Assembly: GCF_021134715.1 (NCBI RefSeq)
Contig: NC_060018.1
Coordinates: 12,975,501 to 13,039,500 of the forward strand
Source of the DNA: Daphnia pulex
Taxonomy: Eukaryota > Arthropoda > Branchiopoda > Diplostraca > Daphniidae
Length of the DNA stretch: 64,000 nt
Reading direction: 5' to 3'
Below, one piece after another: positions 1 through 14,299 of the stretch. The notes below the pieces were generated by a model. That model was not told where the DNA came from, did no database searches, and saw only the letters and a list, made by a program, of their open reading frames with translations. A program made the translations under genes and the position numbers. The first letter of the stretch is position 1. The number at the start of each line of letters is the position of its first letter.

Positions 1-568
1 ACCGGCTTACATGTTCCAGCAGCCACCCACCGTCGAAAAAGTCGGCGCCTATAAAACTCGCCCTTCTCTTCTTATACTAAGACGACTTGCTGTTGTTTTA
101 CACGAAACGAAAAAAGAAACAAGAGTTATGGATGAGCCCGTCTTGATCGATTCCGAACGAGTCGAAAACGTCCAGCCAAAGGAATCGGCCATATACAGGA
201 AAAGTAAAACAAAAAAAAACACGGTAAACTTTTGTCTAGTTTGTTTTTTGTCTATTTCCCCCCTCCATTTCGGTCAATGGTTATTGATTTCTCCTTTGTC
301 AAGAACAAGCGACATGTTGTTTGCCTTTTTTGAAAAAAAAAAGAAACGTGGCCATTGGAGTTCGTCTCGTCATTTCTACGTTTTTTTCCCCTTAAACTTG
401 TTCTTCTCGCCGTGTCAAATTTGTGTCCGTTTATTGATTCCCTCGTCACTTTAACGACTGGTCCACCCCGATATGTATCCGTGTTCTTCTTCTATACGCA
501 TTCGAGAGAGAGATAAGTTGCCTAACGGTCGAATTATACACTCGTCGGCTCATTATTCTATTAGCCAA

Positions 569-586
569 GAGAGAGAGAGAGAGAGA
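569..586. repeat. (GA)9 microsatellite
   Basis: Uninterrupted GA dinucleotide run in non-coding DNA. Confidence 0.95.
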
Positions 587-1898
587 AATAAGCCAAAATG
601 ATGGAGGGCGAGCTACTAATTCATTTCTTCGTCGTCGTCGTGGACTGTAATTCCTTACAAGGTTGAATATCCATCGCCATGCAAATCGAATGATTCTCCT
701 TAGACTGGCTGTTGCCATGTGAAAATATCAAGCGTACGGTGGTAGTACTAATCTGCTATTCAAAGTGAGATAGATTATATAGATATACTATATGATGTTG
801 GTAGTAGCAATAGGAGAAGAGAGTAGAACACTTTTGATGATGATTATTGGTCCGGGCGTCACAACCGGAAAATTTGCCCAACGTCTCTACTACTTCTAGC
901 GCGCGTCCACTTTCCATGACGACGCCTCCGCCGTAACGGAAGGACCTCATTTCACGCTCCGCCGGTATTACACCCCCAGAGAGAAGTGTAGGAATAAGAA
1001 AGATGGTGGAGGTGGAAGAATAAAAAGAGGAAATATATAAAAGATGCTGAAACGTAGTCGAAAAATATTTAACAACAATAACATAACGACTGGTGGTCTT
1101 TTTGGCCACGCATTTATCCAGCGCATCCGCCGCCACGTCAATGGCTTTTCCTTCTTCCGAAAAATAAAAAAGGGGGAGGTTGCTGTGGCCCACCACCGTG
1201 TGTCAGTCTAATACAACTCTAATGAGGATGTCGTTTTCTTTTTCGGTGCTGGCCACCATCTTCTTCGTGTGCCAACATTTTCTGGAAAAAGAAGAAGAAG
1301 AAAAATAGGAAAAAGGAGCGCCAGTCGGCGGAGGCCAATTGACGTTCCGAATCAAAAAAGAGCCGAGCCCTCCTCCTCCTCCCAAAGCTGAGCGTGTACA
1401 AGTTGACGACTGTGTGTAACGACTCCCAATAGACGGACCGCCGTGTACAACATCTGCCGCCACCCCAGCCCAGCCAAATGTGTAACAGAATTGTCGGATA
1501 GGATTCAGAGAGCCAAATGATTTGGCTGGCCGTGGAAAAACACAAACGTCATCCGCCCGTCTCGATGCAATATCGGCGCACGTGTGTTCCATCATCCGCC
1601 GATCGGCAACGGGCGTGACCGATGGATCGCGACGACAAATCGAACCCCCAACCCCCCTACTATACTACGTCTCTAACCGGAATTGCGCGATTTCAATTGT
1701 ACACGCCTCTGGCCGTCCCCCCTCCTCTCCCAGCAAGACGACTGGGTTTATATTTACAAAAGGCTACACACACATAGAAGGGGCCCGAGCTGCTCTTCGT
1801 GTCTAAACCAAACGTTTTCTGTTTGAACTGGCCAGCAGCAGCAGCTCAAACAGAAAGGGGTACACACACTATACACTAGATAGCTTTCCTCTTATTCT

Positions 1899-1916
1899 TG
1901 TGTGTGTGTGTGTGTG
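1899..1916. repeat. (TG)9 microsatellite
   Basis: Uninterrupted TG dinucleotide run in non-coding DNA. Confidence 0.95.
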
Positions 1917-4263
1917 CTGTTTGGCGACAATCCTCTTCAAACAAAAATATAAACCTTCTTCTCACTTTGCTGCTCAACTGCCAACAAAAACAGCAGATGC
2001 AGGGAGGAGGCAAGAGGCAAACGATAGACGCGCCTACGACTGATTGTGTGTATGTTCCAATAAACTTTAGAGAGAGAGATATTGACGTTTTCTATCTTTT
2101 TACACGGGTGGGTTCTTTGATTTCGAATCTCTTTCATCCCCTGAAAAATAAAAAAATAAAACCCTCCCCATGTGCTGCTGCCTATTGTAACAAGACATAC
2201 GGCCATGTGCTGTACGTGTGTACAAGTCTGATGGAATCCAATGAAAAGAAGAAGAAGAAAAGAAACTTGTTCTTCTTCTTGTCGCTTTTGATTCCGCAGT
2301 TTTTGCGTTCCACGCCCAATATCTTTTTCTGTTTCTTTGACATCATTTCGCCATAGCGCATAGAAGACTGCGCATTTATTTTACGGCCGGTGCGGACAAA
2401 AGGACGAAATCAAATCCGCCAGCGACCCCGTCCTTCCATCACACCCCCGCCTACATATATCAACCCCCCAAAAATCCAGCCCGGACCAGATGTTGTACGT
2501 ATCAATTGCCGTACAAAAGAAAAATGTTATCGTCTGAATAGCCGAAAAAACAGCAGCAGCAGTTCTACTATATCGATGATGTGGTCCTTTATGGGCGCCA
2601 GCAAACACGTGCTGCTTTTTTTAATCATCCGTCTATAGCGTATTAGATCGGTTTCCATCCAGCCCCATATAGTCTACCATTGCCTGACGTCATTGTGTGT
2701 ACTACCGCCGGTGCTGGTCCCTGGGGCGGCATCTCACGATAACACAACAAGGACCAGCAGCAGCAGCAGCACTAGACAGACAGACGGAAGAAGGAGCAGA
2801 GTCTATCATCTTATTGCTTTAGCTCTCGTTACGGCACCTTTATTGACACTCGACATTTTCGCTTAGATAAACTCTCGCCCGTGTACCAACAGCCCCAGCC
2901 TATAGCCTAACCCCATAGCAGAGAGACACTCACTCTGTGCGCCTAGTTCTTCCTTCCTGTCGTTCTAGTGCCGAGTGGATAGAATCAAAAGAAAAAGAAG
3001 AAATAAGTTCCCCCCTTTTTCACCCGAAAATCTCATCTTCTTCCTCCTCCTACTCCTCGCCACCTCCTCCATGTCAAACGCCCGTGTCGCATCAAAGAGC
3101 AGATAGGAAAAAGGAGGAGGAGGGGGAGGAGGGGGGGGGGGATTTCATTGTCAATGTTGACATTGTCTGCTCGTGATTTTACCTCGACACTCACAGAGGC
3201 CCACATCATCTTCTTCTGCTAGGTCGTCTGCTAGTGCTGCTAGGGGGGAAATCAATAGTTGTGTGTCTTGTTCCAGCACCTTGTACTACCACGGCGTTCA
3301 TCTGCGTGTAGACTAAACGACCCCAACGAGAGAGAGAAAGTTGGTCCGCACAGTCGCACAACTTATCATTCCCCCCCATCCATCCATCCATCCTTCTTCG
3401 TTCTATTCCGGCCACAATAATTGCCATCGAGATGATGCGGACACCATCACCCGGCACTCGAATTCGGTCGGATCGATATGATTACACAGAAAATCGCTTG
3501 TCAAATGATTCGACGCCGTACGTACATACATATGACGACGTCGGACAAATCTGGAAGGGCCCAAAAGAGAGAAAAATCATTCCGGCGCCGCCGAGAAAAT
3601 TGGAGTTTTTTCTTTGGGAGGGTGGGTGGGGGGGTGTTATAATATTGCCGGAGCAGCAGTGACGGATCGAACATGAAACATTACACAGACGGCACTGCAC
3701 TGCTGTGTGTGTACATATACGTTCCTCCTACACAGAGAGACAATCAAATAATATCAGAAAAGAAGGAAAGAAGAAAAAAAACAACGCCAGATGGGCGCCG
3801 CCGCCTAGCAGCCCAGCCTAGACTTTATTGCACTCGTGGGGTGGTGGTGCTGCTACCCCATGATGCATCATCAACCTGATGGGTCGGTCGTATTCATCAT
3901 CTGCCCCCACTTCAGACTACTAAAGTCCCATTCCGTTTAAATCTGAAGCATTTCAAGTCAATGGAAATACGACGAGAGAGTTGGTTGATTGCAAAATCCT
4001 TTTTCCCAAAATTTCAATTCTCATTGGGTGGGATGTAGGTCATTCATCACGACCAAAAGAAAAGGTTTTTTTTTCTCTCTCTCTCTCTGTGTGTATAACT
4101 GCCTATCTCCTCCTCTGGTTGCTGGGGGGTAGAGAATTGAATAAACACGCAACAACAACAACTGAGATATTATTATGATTATTTCAGGCATCGTACCGTC
4201 CAACGAGTTTTTTTTTCTCACAGGAGAAGGAAGAAAAAATAAATAAATAAAAAAGAGGTCCCT

Positions 4264-4285
4264 GTTGTTGTTGTTGTTGTTGTTG
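4264..4285. repeat. (GTT)7 microsatellite
   Basis: Seven GTT units in non-coding DNA. Confidence 0.95.
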
Positions 4286-5340
4286 CTCTCGTAATGGTCG
4301 CCAGCAAGTTCTTATTTTTTGACTTATTGTGTTATTCTCTCCTCTTACCACCAGACTGGGCTAGACCTGGGCACACACACACACAGAGGGAGCCGCCGGC
4401 AGATGGAGCAACGTCAAACAACAACAACCGACTACTTGCAACAATAGAAGCAAAAAAAGAGAGGGGGGGGATATATATATGTACACGTCCATTAGAACAT
4501 TTCGAAACTCTTTCTGGGGTAGGTAAAAAAGTAAAAATAAGAAAAAAACAAACGAAATAAAAACAAGAAAAAAGAAGGTTATTACGTGACCCTATACACA
4601 CACACAGAGCACAGAGAGAGGCCGCGCTGTACCTACAACAACAACAACAACACACGGGAGTCGGGACTGGCGTGGAGAGAAGAACAAAAAAGAAAAGAAA
4701 CAACAAGAGAGGAGACAACAGTTGCACATCGCCCAGCTGGAGACCAAAGTCTATAATAATTACGTAGATATATATATACGTGTATACAGTCTAGTAGTAG
4801 TAGTACACAAAGGTACATAGGAGCATAGCCCCTTTTTTTTCTTTCCCATTTTATTTTTCCCTTAGCCTTTTGTACGTGTGTAATTATGCGGGGTTTTCTT
4901 TTTGCCGTTGTCACGACATGCACATCATCTCCTGGTCGCTTCATGTCGAGCCATCCTGTTACTTTGACGTCAAGGGGGGTACAACAGCCATCACGGTGGT
5001 GGTTGGTTGGTTGCCTGGCTGGTGGCTGGTTGGTTCACCTTTTCAGGTGAACTTCTTCCAAAAAAGATAAAGAAGAACGTCAGAATATGGGAGACAAGAG
5101 AATTCCAGCCAGCCACTACCACTACCACCAGTCGACGTAATAATAATGAGCCGAAGGGCCAGCTCACCACCACCTCATTACAACTCCCCATTTTTAGACT
5201 TGAAACTAGTCTACAAGGAATAAATGTTGAAATTTTCAAAAAAGAATAAAAAGGGATCAACATTCGAATTGATTCAATCGCCGGTCGTATTTTTATATAC
5301 ATACACGCAGTTTGGGGTTGGAGACATCATTCTAAAAGCA

Positions 5341-8300
5341 GGATGAATTGTTATAACGTTAACGTTTTAGTCACGCTCGAATTCGCGTCACCCAAACTAA
5401 TAATATAACAATAACCCCCCACCCCTCCCCAAGTACCGCGATCTAAAATAACCCCACCCCAATATGGATAGAGAGGGGTGTGCTGTTATAGTTATCAAAT
5501 GATAAATGGGTAGCAGCACAGTCAGAGAGGGGTGTAATAATAACATTGTGGTTGGCTTGATAACATTTAATGCAATTCAGGGTATATAGAAATTTAAGTG
5601 CTTTTCGATCTAAAGCAGTTTCTATAATCATCAAACCAGCCCGCATCTATATTTAGACGGTGAATAAATAAATATAGAAATTCTTTTATCCATTTAAATT
5701 TCAAGGGTGAGTCCTTTTTTGAGACTTTTTTTTTGTTGGTTTGATTTCCTATAACAAACCGGTGCTAATGGGCCGTCATCAAATTTCATCAGAGAATGTT
5801 CCGTGTTTATTGTCCGGCCACTCTCCAAGCGTTGACGATTAACCACACTGATGACGGCCTAGATAAAAACACGTGTGTGTTTATAATCATCACATATAAG
5901 AAAAAACGAGTTTGGGTCCAAACTGGATTTCCAATTCATCACCAAATATATTTTGATTAACATTTTCTTTTGAAAACCTTTTTTCTTCTGCTATTCATTA
6001 CATTTTCAAAAATTTGATTTATTATTCAAATAGAGAAGTGATTATTAGACAATTCGGCGACGTCAGTCGTCACCGCAACAACTCCTCCATTTGTCGGTAG
6101 ATTCGATATGCCCCCCAACCTGTTCACGATTTCAATCAGTCAATCCTGAAATGAAATTAGAATTCCCGTCCAGCACATCCCAGCACTCGGATATTAATGC
6201 GGAAATTGTGTAATCATTCCAGTTTTTTTTACCTCTCTTTCAAGAAGAAGAAAAACCTTTTAGAAACGCATTTCACGTGAAACGAGGGACAAACTTTTGT
6301 CCCGATCTCAAAAATCCCGTCAAAGTGTCTCCGCCGATAAAATATGAAACGCCGCACTTATTGAGTGCAACACAAGACGACGAGTTGTGTGTTTCTTCTC
6401 TTTTCCCAAGCGACGACACGACGAAAAGGAAAGGAAAATGCCCATCCAGTTTCATTCTCTCCCACGTCTTTTATGCATCATTCGGAATTGATACAACCGC
6501 GCCGAGCCTCTTAATCATTTAAGTGAAAAACCGTTCCACTCGAATCCAAACCGATATGTATTAATGCACTATAAAAATGATATTTAAAGTTTTCAACCAT
6601 TTAGACGACCTTAGTCTCTTGCGTCCCCCTATCGCGTCGTCCCGCTGGACTGGAAATCAGCTCAGCCCTTTTCTATCAAAAAATGTTATCAATTTCTCTG
6701 GTCGTTTTAGAGCAGGTCTCCTGCTGGCACACACACACACACGATTACATCTCTTAAATAAACACAGGGAAAAACGAGAAATAAAATCGTCGATTAAAAT
6801 GTTAAGAGCTCATCATCAACTGACACACACCGGCCGGGGCGCTTATCGTTGACGGCGACTTGTTCCATTTCGGGGAATTTAAAAATGTAAAAAATAAAAA
6901 ACTTTTTTCGTGATTAAATAGAAATGGTGCGCTCAGAGTCGAGTGTGAATAATCGACAAGGTCAATAAGTTAAATAAATACTAGGAAAATGGACTGGTTT
7001 TTTTTTTTTGTTCTCTATTTTTTTTGCGACGAATCTTTATCGAAAAAATGTCGTGAAAAAACCTTGTTTGCCATGTGTTGAATTATTCATGAATATTATG
7101 TTGCTAGAGACTGTGGAGAGACGGCAACTCTTTTAATATGAAAAAAAGCGACTTCATTAGTGTCCCGATTGAAGGGATGACGGGGCCATAGCCCAGCAAT
7201 GAGCGAGTTACTAAAAGGCCAGTCGTCTATAAGCTGGGCCGCTGTTGACGTGTCACCTATTGGCTCTCGGGCGGTGAAAAGAAATGGCCAAGAAACAGTT
7301 GGCAGATTTTCTTCTATTTCTTTTGGGGTATTTTGACGCAATTACAATGGCGATAATGGGACGGCCGCGCTGAATGCGGGCCACATAATCTGGCCATGCA
7401 GGGCAGCACGAGACGCGCTTCACTCGTAATTGGATTCCGCCTTTCCGAAAGAAAAAAAAATTTTGTCCTCTTCATTTCTCCCGCGTGATACGGGAAAAAG
7501 GTAAAAAGAAACCGCAAAAAGATAAATAATCGAGAGATAGTATTATATCCGATCGCGGCTGATGGCGGTCAATACACAAAATGTACATCATCGCGGGGCA
7601 ATTGATTTATACATTTTTTTTGTTGTTGCCCTGATCGGAATTAGAAAATCTATTGGGCCTTTTGTGCTGGGTTATAGACTAAATCCTTTTTTTCATCTAT
7701 TAAGTTGTCCATGTCTAGGATGACGCATTCGATCTGCCTTGCCGTGATTGTTGTCGCTTAATCAATAAGAAACGAGAAGAACATCGCGGGAGAGCGGCGA
7801 AAAATGGCAGCCCCGTCAAGATAAGAAGATCCGCCGCTTTTATTTCCTCCAATATATTTTTCCCTACTCCTTTCCTTTTCCTTTTTCGATATATAAAAGG
7901 AAATAATTTCCCATCAGCCAAACATCAAAAACACGCTCAGCTCATCTTCTTCTTTTTAGAACCTCGACAAAGAACATGGAAATTATCTTTGATTCGGCTC
8001 TACGGCTCCGACATGGTGATTTTAGACATCAACTTTTATAATAAAAGACACCATCTGTCTAATATCATATTCTATCAAATCTGAAGCCCTTCTTCTCTTG
8101 TGTACAGCGTATTAGATTCGTATTCGATTTATTTTTTTCACTTTTCTCCTTGAGAGGAGAGAGATTGGGGACGGGTTAGAGAAATGAGCGGCTCTATTGT
8201 GACGCTCTTAGATAACAAAATAAATCCAGAAATAAATTTTTCACATTTGTAGAAACAAGTCTGATTTATGGCCGTGTTGTATTGTTGTTGCTGGAGATCC

Positions 8301-11019
8301 TCTTCTGCCCTCCTAACCGAAACGCCGGTGTCAAACACAAGGCAGTCACATTTCAAACGGAATAAAAGAGAAAGAAGTAAAAAAAATTCTACTTGCACAG
8401 CAGTTGCAGTGAAAACAACCTCATCCGTTACAACGGAATCAAAAGGGGGGAGAGTAGACGTGTGGGAGGCCAACAAAAACTGGGGAGCTCAAAAAGAAGA
8501 AAAGAAAAAAACTAACAAAAAAGATCCAGAAGGGAATTACACTGGGGTCCATATCAATCAAAAAGAAGGGAAAGAAAAAAAAACAACTGCCGGGGCGCCC
8601 AGCAGACGCGTACACACAACAGCAGAAGAACGCGGTGGAAACCGACACCACCACTGGGCGCTGGGCCTCCGCCTTTTCTTTCTCTCTTTATAGCACCACT
8701 ACACCAACCAGAAAACGAGAGAGAGAGAAAGACTATAACAATAATTTCACACGTCTTCACCCTATACGCAGCAGCTCGCCCTCGGCACAGTTCAGAGTTA
8801 TAAATAAGTTGTGTGATGTCATCAAAGTTTCGAAACACGATCACTCTTTTTCCAGCTCTGTTTCCCCCCCTGTTGGCTCTACACAAACATGTACACACAC
8901 TGTGTACATCGTAAACAATTTCAACGTCTCTATAGGTCCATTCGATATTGCCTCTATCGCCCTTTTTTCCCTCTCGTTTATTTTGTGCTGACGATAATAA
9001 TCTGCATGTGTTATATATTTTATTCTCGGCGTTTTTATAAAACGAGAGTCGTTGGTGGAGAAAAAGAAGAAGAAAAGGATCAAATAACCAGTCCATTCGA
9101 TATTATTGAGGCTGTTCAATAGATTTTTAGATTTGTTTTTTTTCTCACCACCATTTATTTCGTTTGAGTTTTTATTTGTTTTATAGACTTTTGGGTCAGA
9201 TGCCCCGGTCAGTGCGCCCCCACACAAAATCATTAAACATTTCAACTTTTTTTTTTATTTCCCTGCTAGAGACTCTTGTTGTTGTTTGGGGAACGACCGA
9301 AAACCTTTTATTTTATTTTTCTTCTATGCTAGTGATTTACGACGATGTGATATTATCCAAACCAACAAACGCCAGTGCGCGCGTCTATAGAGTCCGGCAG
9401 CAGCAGCAATAGCTGCTGTATATATAGAATCCACTGTGCGAGTGTATACGCTCGTATGTCTTGGAGCTTTTGGCAGGCGCAGGGAGGGGGGGGGGGCTGG
9501 TGGGGCAGACAGGCGAAAGGAGAACGGAGGATTGAATGTCAGTTTCAACGAGGATCTCACATGTCGTTTTGTGTATACAAATAAATCAGTCGTCGTCGTC
9601 GTCGTCGTCGACCGATGGACGGATGGATGGACCTTCGATTCCCATTACACACTGCAAAAGAGATGCTGCTGCCCGGCTAATACAAAAAGATGGCCGGCCA
9701 AAAATATAATATCAAAAAGAAGAAGAAAAAGAGTCTCCCAATAAGCTAGGGGGTCTTTCTCTTTCGATATGATTAAGTGTGTCGCTCTCTGCCATCAGCA
9801 GCCGGACCCAACAGCTGAGTCTATAGAACGACGACGACGAAGAAGAGCGACGAAAAGAGAAGAAGAAGAAAACGAGTCGGGCGCTTAACGTGAAGGATCG
9901 GCGAGAGCAACGGGAAATGAAGCTTGACGGATGCCCGTTTCTCTTCTACGTGACGGACATGGCCAATGCCTCAAACGGCTCCAGACTCACAAAAGGTTTT
10001 CGAGTTAATGTGACGTAAAAGGGCAGAGACTTTTCTCCGAAAGAAGAAGAAGTCCAGGCACAGCAACCGCCGAGAGAGAGACCGAAACGGGAGCCAATAA
10101 TATCGAAAAGAAGCGATTTCCAATGCCCAATTCGTCCCGTCTCCCCGACTCCCCAACTGTCGAACTCGGAAGAAATTACAATAAATAAATAAATGATCGA
10201 GACCCCTGTGATGGATGGCAGCAGATGACACTAACCCCCAAACCAGGAAATGAAATTCTTTTTTGATTATTTCTAATTAGAATGAAATATTTCAACTGGC
10301 GACATTTGCAGGCGAGATATAAATGGAATCAAAAGGAGGGAGAGGAGATTTATTGATGAGATTCAAACGAATTTCATGTCCAAGTTCAAGGAGACAATGA
10401 AAAATGGTCGCCCATGTCAATGACGAAATCAAACAAGGACGACCAACACACACGCCCGACCCGCTCTTGCATACCAATTGGCTTTTTTCTTTGACATTCC
10501 CCTTTTTGTTTTCGTTTCTTATTGTGTACTGAGTAGCATCTCGATGCTGGCGGTGCTGGCCGGCAGCTAAAGGGGGGTTATAGTCGCCGCCACATCACTC
10601 GTCTCTTTTGGATTGGATGCGCTAAAGATCTTCTTCCTTGTTTTAATTTTATCTTTTGGGTTTTTTGGGTCGTTTCCTTCCGATAATAATATCATCAGTT
10701 AAGCCAAGATTTCTCATGGAACAAAAACGACAACAAAAACCGCAGCAAACAAATAAAAAAATTGCCAATAAAAATGTGCAACGTTTTTGGTTTGATCCCC
10801 TTCAAGTGGCTCCGATTAGTCTGGCTGAGATGTAAACGATTTTGCTAATGTACCAACCGCACTGTCTACTACACACAGCAGATATGTATACACACACGCG
10901 CAAAAGATGCTCAACTCACTCCCAAAACAAGCACAAAACAAAAAAAGGGTAAATTCAAATCAAAAGAGAAGGTGCCGGTGCCGGTACCAGTGTCCTTCTT
11001 GGACATGCAATTCTCTAGA
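5341..11019. other. Non-coding stretch, fewer repeats at its start
   Basis: No gene is recognised. From 5.3 to 8 kb the DNA is mostly AT-rich with few microsatellites. It includes an 11-bp inverted repeat (GGCCGTCATCA at 5771-5781, its complement at 5849-5859). From 8.2 to 9.9 kb simple repeats return, with an 11-G run at 9486-9496 and (GTC)7 at 9589-9609. No open frame shows a known domain, and no tRNA-like or snRNA-like block was seen. Confidence 0.65.
9589..9609. repeat. (GTC)7 microsatellite
   Basis: Seven GTC units in non-coding DNA, followed directly by GATGG-type repeats. Confidence 0.95.
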
Positions 11020-12227
11020 CTTTGCACATTTCTTCAAGTGTATAGAGGTTTAACCCTTTTGTTAGATTGTTTACCCACAGACAAAGTGGAAAGGTGGTAC
11101 AAAACAAGCCTGATGTTGTTCTACAAATTGAGAGTTATTTAATTAACCCTGATTGAGAAAACAAAAACGGCGAGAGAAAACAGTTCCAGTCAATATAAAC
11201 CGCCTAATAGCTGAGGAATAATCGTATTGCCCAGTACTGTACTTGATAACGATTCATAATCACCGGCTCACCGCCACCAATGAGTCAAAAAGGAAGAATA
11301 GAGTTAAACATTTGTCCTACCTTTCAGCCCGGGAAATCCACAGCCGGGCATCCACTTGTAAGTGCTCCATCCGCAGGTAAGTTGACACCAGGTAGGATAG
11401 GGAAATGCCGGTCCTCGTGAATACACCCACCTTCACATGGAGTACACGAGGACAGAGTTTTCTCCAATGAAACTAGGTGAGGCTGTTTAATATCTAAACA
11501 AAAAATATAAATTTGGTTACGAAAAAAAATATTGGCAGACAAGTGTAAAGGAAAAGTTAGAAAGAAGACAGTGGGGGTAAACCCTCATTATTAAGAAACA
11601 GGAAAATTTGGTAAATATAAGGTTTACAATGCAAGTCAGGCATATCATACAATAGTATCTAGCAGGTTATAGGTTAAGTAACGAAAATCATTACCCAGTT
11701 GAAGATGCTGATATTGTTGGTGGTGACAGGTCAATACCAAAACTGGCACATCTTATGGTTTATACGATGGCTGGCTTGCAGGCCTCAAATCTGCAAAAAT
11801 TAAAAGTTTAATAGGTGACAAACAGACTGCCATGCATCGACAGGGGGCTTACATGATCAATGCTAGCACTGTAGTCATGCACCAACATTTCACAAATATA
11901 ACAACATATGGAACAGGTTCAACATACTTAAGCTCCCATAATCATTCTCTTTGTGAGCTTCTTAGTTTTAGTTCTTTTTTAGTTCTTTAGTTTTACCCGC
12001 CAAACAGCATTGGAGTGGAGAGCATGGGGAGTCACGACACCAAATTCTTTTTCAAGTTCACACGACGACCACAATTAATCGAATTCTGCTATTTTTTGTG
12101 CAGCCACGTACGTTTTTCAAACAAAAAGTGATTGTTCAATTTTCTATTACTGGAAATATCCTAAACTTGGTCTCTCTAGCTGCCTTTTCGAAAATGAACA
12201 ACGAAACTGAAGAAGCAGACGACACTT
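11020..12227 (-). other. Copy 1 of a duplicated, spliced-looking unit (minus strand)
   Basis: Read on the minus strand, this segment is a diverged, collinear copy of 35,134-36,210. Both begin with AAGTGTCGTCTGCTT and end with a TTGTCTGTGGGT...CACTTGAAG block. Splice-like sites are kept: a leader exon ending GGCGG|GTAA near 12.0 kb, a second exon at 11695-11790 (acceptor TTTTGCAG, donor CTGG|GTAATG), and a third at 11321-11482 (acceptor AACAG, donor GAAAG|GTAGGAC). The third exon is open in one frame with a short Cys-rich stretch (CTPCEGGCIHED) and stops at its end. It also holds a 9-bp stem, GTCCTCGTG...CACGAGGAC. The product is not recognised. It may be a lineage-specific non-coding or small-protein gene, or a non-autonomous mobile unit. 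Confidence 0.55.
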
Positions 12228-14299
12228 AATATTCTAATTAACCAAAAAATAAGATATCGATATTAAAAATCGACCCCTTCCCCCTAAATCCAAACCCACT
12301 CGAAAAAAAAAACCGCGAAAGCCGCTGAGCGGAGCGGGAATATTTCGGTATTCAAAATAAATAAATTGTACGTCTGAACGAAGTAACACCGAGTCAAAAT
12401 AAAATTTTAAAATTTGCACGAAATCCTGCAGATAATAAATTTCGTAACGAAACCACCCTAGGACTAATAATAATACCCTGAGCATAGGGCTGGTGATTAC
12501 TTGATTTGTTTTAATGCATATCAATTCTGGTATTTCCTTTACATTTCCTTATGTTTTCGTTTCTTGTTTTGTATACAGGAATATGAGCGACACGTGCCGG
12601 TCGTCGTGATTATCCGCCCGCCCTCCTACGATTCATTAGCGATGGCATTTGATAAAATATCAACGGAATGATTTGACAGTTTTGAGTTGCTCATGAGTGT
12701 ATACTACGTATAATACAACACAATAATAATAACGTCAGATGGTTGAACATTTATTAAAGACGGCCAGGCATACACAAGTTGTTGAAATGTCGACAATTTC
12801 GCCACGTTCGGGGATTTCCGCTGGAATTTTCCAATTACAAAACTGACGCGACGTGTGTCTATGGATACCGGCGGGTTACGTCGCCCACACTCTGATTAAC
12901 TTTCAATTAAATGTGAAGAGACGATGCGTGAATGTTTTATTATTTTTATCACTCATCTCACATTCTCATTTCGATCCATCACCGGGGTTTTTCTGATTCA
13001 TTTCCAAGGAAAAAAAAATTAACATAGAAATGAGAATTGTTTCTTTTCCAAAATCGGAAGTGACGTGTTACATATTGCGCAGGTTGTCTGCCGGGCCAGC
13101 CGGAAGCGAAAAAATTGCAAAATCCCAGACTGTCTGAAAAATGTTGACACAAACATCGGAATAACCATCAGAAATTTGTTTTAAAAAGTTTGACATCCAA
13201 AATGTGTACTACTAATAAATCAAGAATAATCCGTCGCCAACTGTGTAATCATCTGCTGGCGTAAATAGGAAAAAAACGGAAGAATCATCAAGGATAATTA
13301 TTCCGGTGCTTATTCACACATACGTATGTATACGAGAGGGTGCAATGTGAAATTTTCCTGACAACAACTCCAACTTCATTAACGGCTGTGGGTGCCGTGA
13401 GCGGGCAACTAATTGGACGCCTCCACAGCATAGAGCGGCAATTCAAATCCTCCTTGTTCCTCCTTGTTGGGTGGGTGTCTGGGTCATCTGGTCGAAAAAG
13501 GAGGAGGACCCGACAGCTCATTGTCTCTTTTGTGTCTACGTCACCGTCTGATTTGATTCCCATCCGATTATCTTTTTTGACGACTATTTTCTCGCTCCTG
13601 TATTATTCCATAACGCGTGAAGATGACGACAATTTTTATAATTCTGCTGGGTGGAAATCAAAGAGCAGTGGTCATTATGTATTGAGGAAGGAGGAGGAAT
13701 AAGGAGGCGGGATGGAGATTCCCTTCGTCCTACTCTAATGAGATGTTGTTGTTGTTGATGTTGTTGCTGGACGCTCGTTTAAAACGCGCCTGCTGGCCTA
13801 TGGGATAGACGTGTGAAGCATCGCCACTTGGGCTCACACACACCTTCGTTCTGTAAGTGAAAGTTTCATTTTTCTTTGCATCCTTACCTGGAACTCGTTA
13901 AAAATCCTGACTCTATTCTTTCTTTTTTCATCCGCTCAATTCGAGTTATTATTATTATTAAGTTTAATATTTTATTTTCTTTCCCGGGTGGAAAAATGAA
14001 TACAAGGTTTATACACAGGCCGGTAGAGAGATGAAACAGTTTCCACACACTTGTCTAATAATATCGGACGTCCATTTGTCGTGTGGCAGTGTGGCTACCT
14101 TAATTAGTGTCTAATCTACCTGGTGCCTTGTTGAATGAATGATGGCGTCAGTTGCTATTGCTGGAATGACGCCGCCGCCTTAACCGACGCTCCATCAATC
14201 ACCACCAGCAGCGACTATAGATGTATATAGCGCCCGAGTTACTATTTCCCACCGCCCGTCTAATCCTTTTGGTGTGGTAGTAGTAATATAAGAAATATA
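12228..14299. other. Non-coding stretch upstream of the retrotransposon
   Basis: No gene recognised. The DNA is AT-rich with short unique blocks. A (TTA)4 run near 13.95 kb and a GTTGTTG run near 13.75 kb are the only obvious simple repeats. Open frames at 13.3-13.7 kb on both strands are in repeat-poor sequence but have no known domain. Confidence 0.6.

Larger units (their letters stand above)
1..5340. other. Non-coding, simple-repeat-rich stretch
   Basis: I see no supportable gene. The sequence alternates AT-rich unique DNA with purine/pyrimidine tracts and short microsatellites: (GA)9 at 569-586, (TG)9 at 1899-1916, an 11-G run at 3131-3141, (GTT)7 at 4264-4285 and a CA run near 4372-4384. 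Open frames are common but are made of repeat-encoded Ser, Arg, Lys, Phe and Cys runs and have no domain. It could be intergenic DNA or part of a long intron. Confidence 0.7.

Noticed and set aside
3432..3662. 76-codon frame beginning MMRTPSPGTRIRSD
   Set aside because: The first ~58 residues look protein-like, but the end reads into a G-rich tract, no splice sites frame it, and no family is recognised.
9826..10017. 63-codon frame ending in KGFRVNVT
   Set aside because: The first half is encoded by GAC/GAA/AAG repeats and the rest matches nothing known; no start or splice evidence.
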